Assembly (NCBI GenBank): GCA_963717475.1
Contig: OY970337.1
Span: 62,001-126,000, forward strand
Source of the DNA: AC-32 sp963717475
GTDB taxonomy: Bacteria; Actinomycetota; Thermoleophilia; Gaiellales; Gaiellaceae
DNA length: 64,000 nucleotides
Direction: 5' to 3'
Positions 39,270-47,624 of this stretch are shown here, piece by piece. Each line of letters opens with the position of its first letter. Positions within the stretch are counted from its first letter, which is position 1. The notes beneath the pieces were generated by a model. That model did no database searches. It was not told where the DNA came from and saw only the letters and a program-made list of their open reading frames with translations. A program made the position numbers and the translations under genes.

Positions 39270-40810
39270 CCGGCCGCGCAGACGCGGACGAGGCGCCCGA
39301 TCCGACCGCCGAAGGCTTGCTCGGCCCAGCTTGCGTCCTCGGCCGCGACGATCCCGAGCGCGGAGGCGAGCAGCGCGAAGACGGCGACCGAGGCGACCGC
39401 GCCGAGCGCGACCCCGGGGAAGCCGTCCACCCAGTTGACCGATCCCCAGCCGGCCAGGCCGACGCCTACCGAGACCGCGGCGATTCGCAACACCAGGGTC
39501 GGCCGCCAGTCCACGGGCCGTACGAAACGGGCCGCGAAGAAGAGCAGCAGCGCACCGGACGTAGCCTGCGCCGCCGCGTTGGCGATCGCAGCCCCGTTCG
39601 CGTCGAGTGACGGAATGAGCGTCGCCGCGAGCGTGATGTCGACCGTCGCCGCGACCGCGTTCGCGTAGATCGGCTGCCTGATCTGGCCGAAGCCGGCGAG
39701 CAGCGACGTCGCGAGCGAGGAGAGGGCGATCACGGGGAAGGCGAGCAGGAGGATCCGGACCGGCGTCCCCGCGCCCGCGTAGTTGCGGCCGTAGACCTCT
39801 TCGATCAGCTCCGGACCGAGAGCGAGTCCGGCCGCGGTCAGCGGCAGCGTCAGCAGCAGGAGGAGGCGCAGCGAGCGTGAGTACCCGGACCGGATCCGCT
39901 CCGAAGATCCCGCTCCGAACAGCGTCGCAAAGGCCGGCGCGATCGAGCTGCCGAGCGCCTTCGGGATCAGCCGCAACCCCGCGACCGCCGAAAACGCGAT
40001 CGAGTAGAAGGCGATCTGCTCGTTCCCCGAGTAGTGGTTGAGGAAGAAGAACTCCGAGCGCGTGCCCACGATCAGCTCGAGAAAGAGCGCGACCGACGAG
40101 AGCAGCGCATAGTGCCCGACCCGCCGGCGAAGGTCCCGGAGCGCGGCCGGCGCGGCTTCTTCGGTTGCGTCGCGCTCGACGGAGGCGAGCGTCCTGCGGG
40201 CGAGCGTGCCCGTCCAGAGCAGGTTGAGCACCCCGACGACGGCCTCGGTCGCGAACATCCCGGTGATCCCGCCGCCCTGCCAGAGGACCAGCGTCACCGC
40301 GACGGTCCCGGCGAGCCCGGTCGTGAGCCCCACGACCGCCGCACGCCGGAACTGCTGGAGCCCGATCAGCACCGCGGTCGGAACCGAGTGCAGAATCCCG
40401 GCCGCCGTGACCACCCCCGCGAAGGCCCAGGCGCCCTGCGGCCAGGCGCCGAGCGCAGCCGCAGCCGCGAGCGTTCCCCCGCCGAGCAGCGCGGCGGCGC
40501 CCTCGATCCGCCACGCCCACCACAGCAGACCCGGCAGGAGCTCGGTGCGGTCGCGCCCCGCGGTCTCGCCGATGTGCCGCATCACGGCCGCGTACATCGA
40601 GCCCGCCAGCACGCTCGTCGTCGTGATCGAGACGAACGCGATGAAGCTCTGCCTGCCCATCCCGTGCGGCCCGAGGAAGCGGGCCGCGACGATCGAGATG
40701 ATCAGCGTGTAGCCCTGAGGGATGCTGTAGCTCGCGACGTACCAGAGACCGCCCGAGAGCACCGAGCGCCCCGTGGTTGCCCGCGCGGCTTCGGACTCGT
40801 GCTTGCTCAT
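39266..40810 (-). CDS. polysaccharide flippase (Wzx/MATE-like)
   Basis: 514 residues with about 12-14 hydrophobic helices. N-terminal GLWYVASYSIPQGYTLIISI and VAARFLGPHGMGRQSFIAFV match the oligosaccharide-flippase family, as does FLNHYSGNEQIAFYSIAFSA in the middle. It moves undecaprenyl-linked repeats to the outer face for polymerisation by the ligase-type proteins of the locus. Intact. Seven nucleotides separate it from the upstream epimerase gene. Confidence 0.88.
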   Translation of the reverse strand: MSKHESEAARATTGRSVLSGGLWYVASYSIPQGYTLIISIVAARFLGPHGMGRQSFIAFVSITTTSVLAGSMYAAVMRHIGETAGRDRTELLPGLLWWAWRIEGAAALLGGGTLAAAAALGAWPQGAWAFAGVVTAAGILHSVPTAVLIGLQQFRRAAVVGLTTGLAGTVAVTLVLWQGGGITGMFATEAVVGVLNLLWTGTLARRTLASVERDATEEAAPAALRDLRRRVGHYALLSSVALFLELIVGTRSEFFFLNHYSGNEQIAFYSIAFSAVAGLRLIPKALGSSIAPAFATLFGAGSSERIRSGYSRSLRLLLLLTLPLTAAGLALGPELIEEVYGRNYAGAGTPVRILLLAFPVIALSSLATSLLAGFGQIRQPIYANAVAATVDITLAATLIPSLDANGAAIANAAAQATSGALLLFFAARFVRPVDWRPTLVLRIAAVSVGVGLAGWGSVNWVDGFPGVALGAVASVAVFALLASALGIVAAEDASWAEQAFGGRIGRLVRVCAAG

Positions 40811-40817
40811 GGAGGGT

Positions 40818-41843
40818 CTACGCCGGCTCGAGCGGCTCGGCAGCGGTCAGGCGCGCGTGCTCGATCACGTCGGCGAGGATCCCGTCCAGATTCCGTTCCG
40901 GCGCCCAGCCGATCGCGTCTCTGATCTTCCCGATGGCGGGCTCGCGGTGCAGCGTGTCCTCGATCCCCTGCCCGTAGACCCGGTCGTAGGGGACGTAAGA
41001 GACCTCCGAGTCGCTGCCGGTCGCCTGCTTGACCCGCTCGGCCAGGTCGACGATCCGGATCCGCTCCGAAGAGCCGACGTTGAAGATGTCGCCCGAGATC
41101 TCGCGCGCGTCCATCAGGCCGGCGAGCGCCCGCACCGTGTCGGCGACGTGGCAGAACGAGCGCGTCTGCGTGCCGTCGCCGTGCACCTCGAGCGGCTCGC
41201 CCGCCAGCGCGCGCTCGACGAAGCGCGGGATGACCATTCCGTAGCGCCCGCTCTGGCGCGGGCCGACCGTGTTGAAGAGCCTCGCGATCACGGCATCGAG
41301 GCCCTGCTCGAGGTGGTACGAGAGCGCCAGGTGCTCGTCCATCGCCTTCGAGTCGGCGTAGAGCCAGCGCTTCTCGGTGGTCGGGCCGTAGACGCGGCGG
41401 TCGTTCTCGCCGAGCGGCCGCTCCTCGCGGTGGTCGCCGTAGACCTCCGAGCTCGAGGCGATCAGGGCGCGCTTGCCGAGCTTGCTGCAGTAGCCGAGCA
41501 CGATCTCGGTCCCCTGGACGTTCGTGACCATCGTGTGCACCGGCTGCTCGACGATCAGACGGACGCCGACTGCCGCAGCCAGGTGGAAGACGACGTCGCA
41601 GCGCTGGACGAGGTCGCCCACGACCGAGGGCGCGAGGACGGAGTCGACGACGAGGTGGAAGTCCGGCCGGTCGCGCAGGTGGGCGACGTTGTCGAGCGAG
41701 CCCGTCGAGACGTCGTCGAGGGCGTAGACCTCCCAGCCGCCGGCGAGCAGAAGCTCCGAGAGGTGTGAGCCGATGAAACCGGCGCCGCCGGTTACCAGCG
41801 CTTTGCCGGCGCCGCCCTCAGAAACCCCGCCTTCAGAAACCAT
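40818..41843 (-). CDS. NAD-dependent nucleotide-sugar epimerase/dehydratase
   Basis: 341 residues. Rossmann start ALVTGGAGFIGSHLSELLL, VFHLAAAVGV, ASSSEVYGDH, catalytic YADSK (Tyr-x3-Lys), ARLFNTVGPRQSGRYGMVIP and FCHVADTVRAL. The extended SDR set best fits the UDP-glucuronate decarboxylase / UDP-glucose 4-epimerase group; the exact reaction cannot be read from sequence alone. It would make a sugar donor for the locus. A TACGCT box lies 6 nt before the ATG, inside the end of the upstream gene. Confidence 0.85.
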   Translation of the reverse strand: MVSEGGVSEGGAGKALVTGGAGFIGSHLSELLLAGGWEVYALDDVSTGSLDNVAHLRDRPDFHLVVDSVLAPSVVGDLVQRCDVVFHLAAAVGVRLIVEQPVHTMVTNVQGTEIVLGYCSKLGKRALIASSSEVYGDHREERPLGENDRRVYGPTTEKRWLYADSKAMDEHLALSYHLEQGLDAVIARLFNTVGPRQSGRYGMVIPRFVERALAGEPLEVHGDGTQTRSFCHVADTVRALAGLMDAREISGDIFNVGSSERIRIVDLAERVKQATGSDSEVSYVPYDRVYGQGIEDTLHREPAIGKIRDAIGWAPERNLDGILADVIEHARLTAAEPLEPA

Positions 41844-41844
41844 G

Positions 41845-43671
41845 TCAAGAGCGTATCGGCCGCTTCGGCAGGTTCTTCAGCGCGTCCTGGATGCGCGGCT
41901 CGCGCGGGTCGAGCCGGCGCGCGCGCAGGAGCTCCGCGCGCGCCTGTCGTAGCCGGCGGGCCCGCACGTAGGCGAGCGCGAGGTCGTAGCGAAGCTCGAC
42001 GACGCGCGGCTCCTTGCGCACAGCCGCCCTGAGCGCGGCGACCGCCCCCGCCGGCGTCGGCGCGAGCGCGGCCTCGGTCACGTACGGGTCGACCGAGAGC
42101 GGGTCGGCGCTCTTGGCCGCGGCCAGGTCGCCGCGGGACGTCAGCCGCGCCGAGAGCCAGGGCGGGACGAAGGCGACGAGCGCCACGACCACGACGGCGG
42201 CAGCGGCGGCGGCCGAGGTCCTGCCCGGCAGGAGCCGCCGCTCGCCTCCCGCTCCGCCCGCGCCGAGCAGCAGGAAGAACAGCACCCCGCACGCCGGCAC
42301 CGTCCAGATCCAGTCCACCGAGGCGTGGACGAGCCAGTAGGAGCAGCCGGCGAAGGCGGCCGTCCCTGCCGGGTCGCGCGCGCGGAGCCGCCGGGCGAGC
42401 GGCACGAACGGAAGGACGAGCGCCGCGGTGAGCAGCAGGAAGCCGACGATCCCGAGCTCGCTGAGCGCGTCGACCTCGACCGAGTGCGCGCGGGCAGGCG
42501 TGTCGGGGCTGTCGCGGAGGCGCAGATAGGCCGGCCCGAACCCGCGCGAGCCGATCCCCGCGAGCGGATGGTCCTCGAACTGGTGCAGCCCCACGCGCCA
42601 GATGTCGTAGCGGTAGGAGCCGAGCTGGAGCAGGTGGCTGGAGGCGCTCGACTGCTGCGAGACGTTCTTGAAGGCGCGCCACTGCTCGTCGAACCAGCCC
42701 GGGTGGTACACGGTCGCAAAGAACGCGGCGACGGTCGCGGCGAGCGCCGCCGCGAAGGCGGCGGCCGCCGCCCAGCCGGCGATCTTCGTCCGGCGTGGGC
42801 CTAGCTCGAGGCGCCTGTCGACGAGGGCGTAGACGAGGCCGACCCCCGCGCCGGCCACGGCGAGCACGAGGATCGCGGTGCCGGCATGCCCGACGTCTCC
42901 GGCGGTTCCCGACCGGAACGGCGCGGTCAGCGGGCGATACGCGATCGCGGTCAGGCCGGTCGCGATGATCGCGGGAGGCAGCAGCCGTAGACGCAGCGGC
43001 GAGAGCCCGAAGACGAGCGCAGCGGAGACGGCGATCGCGAGGACGCCGCCCTTGCTCTGCGCGGTCAGCCAGCCCGCGGCGATGGCGGTCGCGCCCGCGG
43101 CGGCCAGCATGCGCGCCGCTACGGGCGCCCGGCGCAGCGACGCCAGCACCACCGCCGGCCAGAAGCCGATCAGGAAGACCGCGGACTGCGCGTTCGGGTA
43201 CGAGATCGGGAACGACAGCCGTCCCGAGTAGAAGTGGTCGACCTGGTCGCCCCCGAAGCGCAGGTCGATGCCGACGGCGACGGCGAGCGCACCCGAGGCG
43301 GCCGCTACGGCCGCGACCGCCAGAAGCCGCTCGCCCTCGGTGCGAACGGTCAGCCACGGTACGAGCAGGACGACCGCGTAGAAGATCGTCAGCACGGCCT
43401 CGTCCCGCGCGAGCGGCGGCACCGCAGACCACGAGATCGAGAGGGCTTCCCAGCCGGCGAGCCCGACGAGGGCTGCCACGGCCGCGGCCTCGCGCGGAAG
43501 CGGGCGCAGCGCACCTGCGGCGAGCACGGCCGCGAGCAGGAGCCCGGCGAAGAACGCGTAGGGCAGCCAGTCGGAGCTCACCGTGCTCCCGGTCTCGACC
43601 CAAGCGAGCGCCCAGGCCGCCGCGGCGAGGGCAGCGGTGGGCAGGACCCGCCCGAGGCCTGCCCGAGTCAC
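41845..43671 (-). CDS. O-antigen ligase/polymerase family protein with TPR-like C-terminus
   Basis: 608 residues. About 12 membrane segments; Wzy_C features include SYPNAQSAVFLIGFWPAVVL, TAQSKGGVLAIAVSAALVFG and the loop QFEDHPLAGIGSRGFGPAYL followed by RAHSVEVDALSELGIVGFLL. The last ~110 residues (AAVRKEPRVVELRYDLALAY, RRLRQARAELLRARRLDP) resemble TPR helices outside the membrane, common in actinobacterial ligases. GTG start with GAAGGG upstream. Likely the main repeat-unit polymerase or ligase. Intact. Confidence 0.85.
   Translation of the reverse strand: MTRAGLGRVLPTAALAAAAWALAWVETGSTVSSDWLPYAFFAGLLLAAVLAAGALRPLPREAAAVAALVGLAGWEALSISWSAVPPLARDEAVLTIFYAVVLLVPWLTVRTEGERLLAVAAVAAASGALAVAVGIDLRFGGDQVDHFYSGRLSFPISYPNAQSAVFLIGFWPAVVLASLRRAPVAARMLAAAGATAIAAGWLTAQSKGGVLAIAVSAALVFGLSPLRLRLLPPAIIATGLTAIAYRPLTAPFRSGTAGDVGHAGTAILVLAVAGAGVGLVYALVDRRLELGPRRTKIAGWAAAAAFAAALAATVAAFFATVYHPGWFDEQWRAFKNVSQQSSASSHLLQLGSYRYDIWRVGLHQFEDHPLAGIGSRGFGPAYLRLRDSPDTPARAHSVEVDALSELGIVGFLLLTAALVLPFVPLARRLRARDPAGTAAFAGCSYWLVHASVDWIWTVPACGVLFFLLLGAGGAGGERRLLPGRTSAAAAAAVVVVALVAFVPPWLSARLTSRGDLAAAKSADPLSVDPYVTEAALAPTPAGAVAALRAAVRKEPRVVELRYDLALAYVRARRLRQARAELLRARRLDPREPRIQDALKNLPKRPIRS
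41850..41855 (-). promoter_or_regulatory. -10-like TACGCT box, leaderless-type
   Basis: TACGCT ends 6 nt before ATG 41843 on the minus strand, within the last codons of the ligase-type gene; possible internal operon promoter. Confidence 0.3.
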
Positions 43672-43727
43672 GTTTCCCTTCGAGACGAAACCGATTTGCT
43701 CCGGCGCCCGTTATACGTCAACAACGG

Positions 43728-43740
43728 CGTCCGTCGGACG
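43728..43740. promoter_or_regulatory. palindrome CGTCCG-T-CGGACG between divergent operons
   Basis: Perfect 6-bp arms around a central T in the 161-nt gap between the ligase-type gene and the small-peptide operon. Operator candidate. The gap is otherwise AT-richer than its surroundings, with a possible TATAAC box on the minus strand. Confidence 0.3.
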
Positions 43741-43832
43741 TCGAGAGGACGGGGACAAGAAAGCTATTCCAAGTTTCAATCATGCTCGTGTGAGAAAGAA
43801 CGCATACGGGTGACAGCCGAGGGAGAGTGAGC

Positions 43833-43967
43833 TTGACGCTTCTTGCGGAATACGACAACAGCGACTACGTTGAGGTGTACGCGGGGCGCACTGCGGCGAC
43901 AATTCCTCGGGCGGATATGGCGGTGCCTCGCAAGGCGCCGGAGGAGATCAAGGAGGAGCACGGATGA
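43833..43967 (+). CDS. 44-aa acidic peptide upstream of LPFTG protein
   Basis: TTG 43833, 6 nt after GAGGGAGA, opens 44 residues beginning MTLLAEYDNSDYVEVYAG and ending PEEIKEEHG, with a TGA that overlaps the ATG of the next gene (ATGA). GTG 43827 in the same frame is the alternative start but sits on the ribosome binding site. No membrane segment or Cys; strongly acidic, with two Tyr near each other. Good RBS, coupling to the next gene and coding-like third-position GC support expression. Function unknown; a translation-coupling leader peptide or partner of the LPFTG protein are options. Confidence 0.5.
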   Translation: MTLLAEYDNSDYVEVYAGRTAATIPRADMAVPRKAPEEIKEEHG

Positions 43968-44323
43968 GGCGGCGATTCACGATTTTCGGCGTGACCGCAT
44001 GCGCGGTCGCGGTTCTCGGGCTGGCCCCGGGTGCACTAGCTGCGACACCGCAGCAGATCTACCGCGACTACGCACAGCACGGGCGGCTCACGCACAACTA
44101 CTCGCGGAGCGACTTGCAGCGCGCGCTCAGAGATGCGGCGTTGCAGGGCTATCCGCGTGTCGGGGTCCAAGGTGCCGTCCAGCAGGCATTGGGCGCACAG
44201 GCGGTCAAGTCGCGTGGAGGGCTCCCGTTCACGGGCCTCGACCTCGCGCTGATGACGGCCGGCGGCGCGGCGCTGCTTGCCGCGGGCACTGGTATGCGGG
44301 CGCTGGGCCGGGCGAAGAAGTAG
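43964..44323 (+). CDS. small secreted protein with LPxTG-type sorting signal
   Basis: 119 residues. Signal peptide (FTIFGVTACAVAVLGLAPGALA), a ~55-residue mature region with ATPQQIYRDYAQHGRLTHNY and SDLQRALRDAALQGYP, then GGLPFTG followed by a hydrophobic segment (LALMTAGGAALLAAGTGM) and a basic tail (RALGRAKK): the full tripartite sortase sorting signal. A sortase would cleave between Thr and Gly and link it to the wall; none is in the window. ATG overlaps the upstream peptide stop. Next to the priming sugar transferase gene. Confidence 0.75.
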   Translation: MRRRFTIFGVTACAVAVLGLAPGALAATPQQIYRDYAQHGRLTHNYSRSDLQRALRDAALQGYPRVGVQGAVQQALGAQAVKSRGGLPFTGLDLALMTAGGAALLAAGTGMRALGRAKK

Positions 44324-44367
44324 AACGGCCCTAGTCCGATCCTGACGGAGTTGCGGCGAGCGGCGAC

Positions 44368-45852
44368 ATGGCTACGCGACCGCTGAACGCGGAAGCGGTA
44401 CCGGTTCTCGAGCCGATCGAGCTCGAGCTCGAGCACCGTGACGCGCCCATTTTCGGGCGTGTGCGTCAGCATGCGTCCTGGTCCCGCGGGGCATTCGCGC
44501 TCGACGGCGCGATGCTGCTCGCGGCCGGGCTGGCCGCGACCCTCGGCTCCCGCGTGGCCGGGATCATCCCGATACCGGGAACCTGGGTCGTGCTCTACAG
44601 CGCGCTCGTCCTCCTCGCCCTCCACACGCGCCGCATGTATTCCTGGCGCGTCCGCCTCCAGGTCCTCGACGACATCAGGTCCGTCCTGACCGCGACCGTC
44701 CTCGCCTGCATGGCCCTCGTCACCCTCCGCATCCTCCTGCCCGGGGACGTCGACCAGCTCGCCGGCCAGTCGATCCGCCTCTGGGCCTTCAGCGCCTTTT
44801 ACCTGGCCGCCGGACGGATCGCTCTCGACTGGGCCCAGCTGAACGCCCGCCGCTCGGGCGAGGTCGCGAAGCCGACGCTGATCGTCGGCGCCGGCCGCGT
44901 GGGCCGGCTCGCCGCACGCCGGCTCCAGGAGCACCCCGAGTTCGGCCTGCGGCCGGTCGGATTCCTCGACAAGGAGCCGCTCGACACCTCGGGCCTGCCC
45001 GTGCCCGTCCTCGGCGCGAGCTGGGACCTCGGGCGCCTGATCGAGCAGCACGGCATCGAGCACCTCGTCGTCACCTTCTCCACGGCGCCGAGCGAGGTCC
45101 TCCTGCGAGAGATCAAGCACTGCGAGGAGCTCGGCGTCGGCGTCTCGCTGGTCCCGCGCCTGTTCGAGAGCGTCACCGAGCGGCTCGCGGTCGAGCACAT
45201 CGGCGGCTTGCCGCTGCTCACCACTCGCAAGACCGATCCCCGCGGCTGGGAGTTCGCCCTCAAGCACGTCGTCGACCGCCTCGTCGCCTTCCTCTTGCTG
45301 GTGCTGACAGCGCCCATCTTCGCGGTCGCTGCCATGGGCACCCTGGTCTCCGTGGGCGGGCCCGTCTTCTTCCGCCAGCCGCGCGTCGGCCGCGACGGGC
45401 GCCGCTTCGAGATGCTCAAGTTCCGCTCCATGCGGACCGTCTCCGAGCCGGTGATCCTGCCCGACCTGCCCGCGGACACCGCCCCCGGAGGCATCGAGGG
45501 CGATGACCGCCGCACGCGCTTCGGCGCCTTCCTGCGGCGCACTTCCCTCGACGAGCTGCCGCAGCTTCTCAACGTGGTCCGGGGCGAGATGAGCCTGATC
45601 GGCCCGCGTCCAGAGCGGCCGGACTTCGTGCGCCTGTTCGAGCGGAACGTCCCGCGCTACGGCGACCGCCACCGCGTCAAGTCGGGAATCACGGGCTGGG
45701 CCCAGGTGCACGGCCTCCGCGGCAAGACCTCCCTCAGCGACCGCGTCGAGTGGGACAACTTCTACATCGAGAACTGGTCGCTCTGGCTCGACGTCAAGAT
45801 CCTGCTGATGACGGTCCTGGCCGTCCGGCGCTATTTCTCCCAAGCTGAGTAG
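44368..45852 (+). CDS. polyprenyl glycosylphosphotransferase (priming sugar transferase)
   Basis: 494 residues, intact. N-terminal membrane helices, a Rossmann-like middle (PTLIVGAGRVGRLAARRL, FGLRPVGFLDKEPLD), a further membrane segment (DRLVAFLLLVLTAPIFAVAA) and a bacterial sugar-transferase domain with GPVFFRQPRVGRDGRRF, EMLKFRSMRT, RRTSLDELPQLLNVVRGEMS, LIGPRPERP and SGITGWAQVHGLRG. WbaP/WcaJ-type: transfers sugar-1-phosphate to undecaprenyl phosphate, the first committed step of the polysaccharide pathway. Confidence 0.93.
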   Translation: MATRPLNAEAVPVLEPIELELEHRDAPIFGRVRQHASWSRGAFALDGAMLLAAGLAATLGSRVAGIIPIPGTWVVLYSALVLLALHTRRMYSWRVRLQVLDDIRSVLTATVLACMALVTLRILLPGDVDQLAGQSIRLWAFSAFYLAAGRIALDWAQLNARRSGEVAKPTLIVGAGRVGRLAARRLQEHPEFGLRPVGFLDKEPLDTSGLPVPVLGASWDLGRLIEQHGIEHLVVTFSTAPSEVLLREIKHCEELGVGVSLVPRLFESVTERLAVEHIGGLPLLTTRKTDPRGWEFALKHVVDRLVAFLLLVLTAPIFAVAAMGTLVSVGGPVFFRQPRVGRDGRRFEMLKFRSMRTVSEPVILPDLPADTAPGGIEGDDRRTRFGAFLRRTSLDELPQLLNVVRGEMSLIGPRPERPDFVRLFERNVPRYGDRHRVKSGITGWAQVHGLRGKTSLSDRVEWDNFYIENWSLWLDVKILLMTVLAVRRYFSQAE

Positions 45853-45953
45853 CTCAACCTAGGGAGTTTCCGCAAGCCCGCGCGCGCTCGCGCCGATGGG
45901 GGAGCGAGCAGGAGTGCGGCTGCCGCCCGGTCGCGCATTCGTATCCGTCCGTC

Positions 45954-45988
45954 GAGCCGGCCCGCTGGCGCAGCCTCTGGGCCGGCTC
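45954..45988 (+). promoter_or_regulatory. 10-bp hairpin in leader of the repeat-protein gene
   Basis: Arms GAGCCGGCCC (45954-45963) and GGGCCGGCTC (45979-45988) pair perfectly around a 15-nt loop, 9 nt before the AAGGAGG site. A weaker GCTCGC/GCGAGC pair lies upstream around 45889-45908. No T-run, so regulatory structure is more likely than a terminator. No known riboswitch consensus recognised. Confidence 0.4.
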
Positions 45989-46013
45989 TGCGGTCTAAAG
46001 GAGGCACCGACCG

Positions 46014-47624
46014 ATGAAGAGAGTCCTCGTGCTTGCTGCTGCCGGGCTGGCGGCGATCGCCGTCGCGCTGCCGGCGACCGCTGCCGCGGCGAAATTCCAG
46101 GGTGTCGTCCTCACGAAGAAACCGGCGCGGCACGCCGTCGTCACCGCGTCTCGCAACGGCGTCGTTCGCACGACGCGCGTCCGCGGATCGCTCGCGCGCT
46201 TCCGCGCCGGCCGCATCGTCGCGGTCCAGGCGGCGGAGCTCCCTGACGGGACCTACGCGGCGAGCAAGATCAGGCTTCTCGGCAAGACGCGCCTGACGCG
46301 CCTTCGCGGGTCGGTCGTGGCTGCGTCGTCGAAGAGCCTCGTCGTGTCTGCGGGCATGAGCGTGCTTTCGCTCGTCTTCCGCGGCTCGGCTTCGGCTCTT
46401 CACCCGGGCGATGCGGTCGTGGTCGGCGCGAGCGTCAGCGGCGCCGTGCTCAAGACGACCCCGAACCGCGTGCGCAAGGTCGGTCACGACGGCACCCTCG
46501 AGCTCGAGGGGATCTACCTCGCGACCGGCGACGACGGGACGATCGAGCTCGCGGTCGAGCACCGCGGCCGCGTCTTCGTGCACGTGCCGAGCGACCTCGT
46601 CGTGCCGGATTTCCAGGCGGGCGACGAGATCGCCCTGACCGTTCGCGTCGAGGCCGACGGCAGCTTCACGCTGATCAAGGCCGACGACGAGAGCGGCGAC
46701 GACGACGGCGACGGCGGGCACACCGGCGGAGACCGCTTCACGGTCGCGGGCGTGCTCACGGAGCTCACGCATGCCGAGGTCGGCGTGGCGATCGACGGGC
46801 GGGCCTCGAGGATGGCGCGCTGCGCGGTGCCGGACGGCTTCGACCTGACCGGCTTCGAGACCCGCGGGCGCGTCTACATGACCTGCAAGTACGGTGGCGG
46901 CCACCGCGTTCTCGTCTCGCTCAGGAAGCAGACCGGCAGCGAGTACCTGGTGGCGATCGGGCACATCCTCGACCTCGGCGACGGCACCATCACCGTCCAG
47001 GGCGACGGCGACCCGATCCAGTGTGCGGTGCCGGACGACTTCGACCTCTCCGAGTTCGACCTCGGCGACCCGGTCGTGATGTCGTGTCTCAAGGTCGACG
47101 GCGCCTGGACGCTGCGCGCCCTACAGAAGCGCGACCTGCCGCCGCCTCCGCCGACCGTCACGATCACCGGCCACATCACGGCGCTCGACGAGGTCGACGA
47201 CTTCACGGTCACGGTGCAGGGCGAGCACGACCCGCTCAGCTGCGACATCCCCGAGGAGGCCGACCTGAGCGCCTTCCAGGTGAACGACGCGGTCTCGATG
47301 ACCTGCCTCGTCAGCGACGACGGCCTGACGCTGAAGCACCTCCAGTCGGCGACGGCCACCTGGGACGACGGCTCCCCGCCGCCCCCGCCTCCCCCGCCTC
47401 CACCTCCCAGCTTCGTGGAGGCGAGCGGCACGATCGCCGCGCTGGCTTCGGGGTCGATCACGGTGCAGACGGACAGCGAGCCCGTCACGTGCGCCGTACC
47501 GGAGGGCGCGAACCTGAGCGCCTTCCACGTCACGGACTACGTCTCGATGAAGTGCGTGATCACGTCAGACGGCCTGCGCCTCAAGCGCCTGCAGTCCGCG
47601 ACGGCGCTCTACGAGGCGCCTTAG
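46014..47624 (+). CDS. secreted repeat protein with four Cys-pair modules (DUF5666-like)
   Basis: 536 residues. Signal peptide (VLVLAAAGLAAIAVALPATA). Two or three Cys-free beta modules come first, then an acidic linker (ESGDDDGDGG) and four ~60-residue modules of the form G-x-I ... TVQ ... C-x-[IV]-P ... L-x-x-F ... M-[ST]-C ... L-x-x-LQ, each with a Cys pair likely forming a disulfide. Modules 2-3 and 3-4 are separated by proline runs. Beta-barrel (OB-like) DUF5666 is the closest fold I can suggest. ATG preceded by AAGGAGG, the strongest RBS in the window. Extracellular; role unknown, perhaps surface-layer or polymer binding. Confidence 0.7.
   Translation: MKRVLVLAAAGLAAIAVALPATAAAAKFQGVVLTKKPARHAVVTASRNGVVRTTRVRGSLARFRAGRIVAVQAAELPDGTYAASKIRLLGKTRLTRLRGSVVAASSKSLVVSAGMSVLSLVFRGSASALHPGDAVVVGASVSGAVLKTTPNRVRKVGHDGTLELEGIYLATGDDGTIELAVEHRGRVFVHVPSDLVVPDFQAGDEIALTVRVEADGSFTLIKADDESGDDDGDGGHTGGDRFTVAGVLTELTHAEVGVAIDGRASRMARCAVPDGFDLTGFETRGRVYMTCKYGGGHRVLVSLRKQTGSEYLVAIGHILDLGDGTITVQGDGDPIQCAVPDDFDLSEFDLGDPVVMSCLKVDGAWTLRALQKRDLPPPPPTVTITGHITALDEVDDFTVTVQGEHDPLSCDIPEEADLSAFQVNDAVSMTCLVSDDGLTLKHLQSATATWDDGSPPPPPPPPPPPSFVEASGTIAALASGSITVQTDSEPVTCAVPEGANLSAFHVTDYVSMKCVITSDGLRLKRLQSATALYEAP
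46743..47612 (+). repeat. four tandem ~180-200 bp coding modules
   Basis: Modules at about 46743-46935, 46950-47130, 47158-47360 and 47424-47612 share the CAVP/CDIP core, the ADLSAF-like turn and the M-T/S-C strand. Divergence between modules shows they are old. A proline-codon tract of about 30 nt (47383-47410) separates the last two. Confidence 0.7.

Noticed and set aside
44149..45843. 564-codon minus-strand frame opposite the sugar transferase
   Set aside because: Antisense to a gene with complete sugar-transferase motifs; the frame itself has none and no RBS.
47383..47410. Simple-sequence phase-variation tract (proline codons)
   Set aside because: The repeat is mixed CCG/CCC/CCT codons and in-frame; nothing indicates switching.
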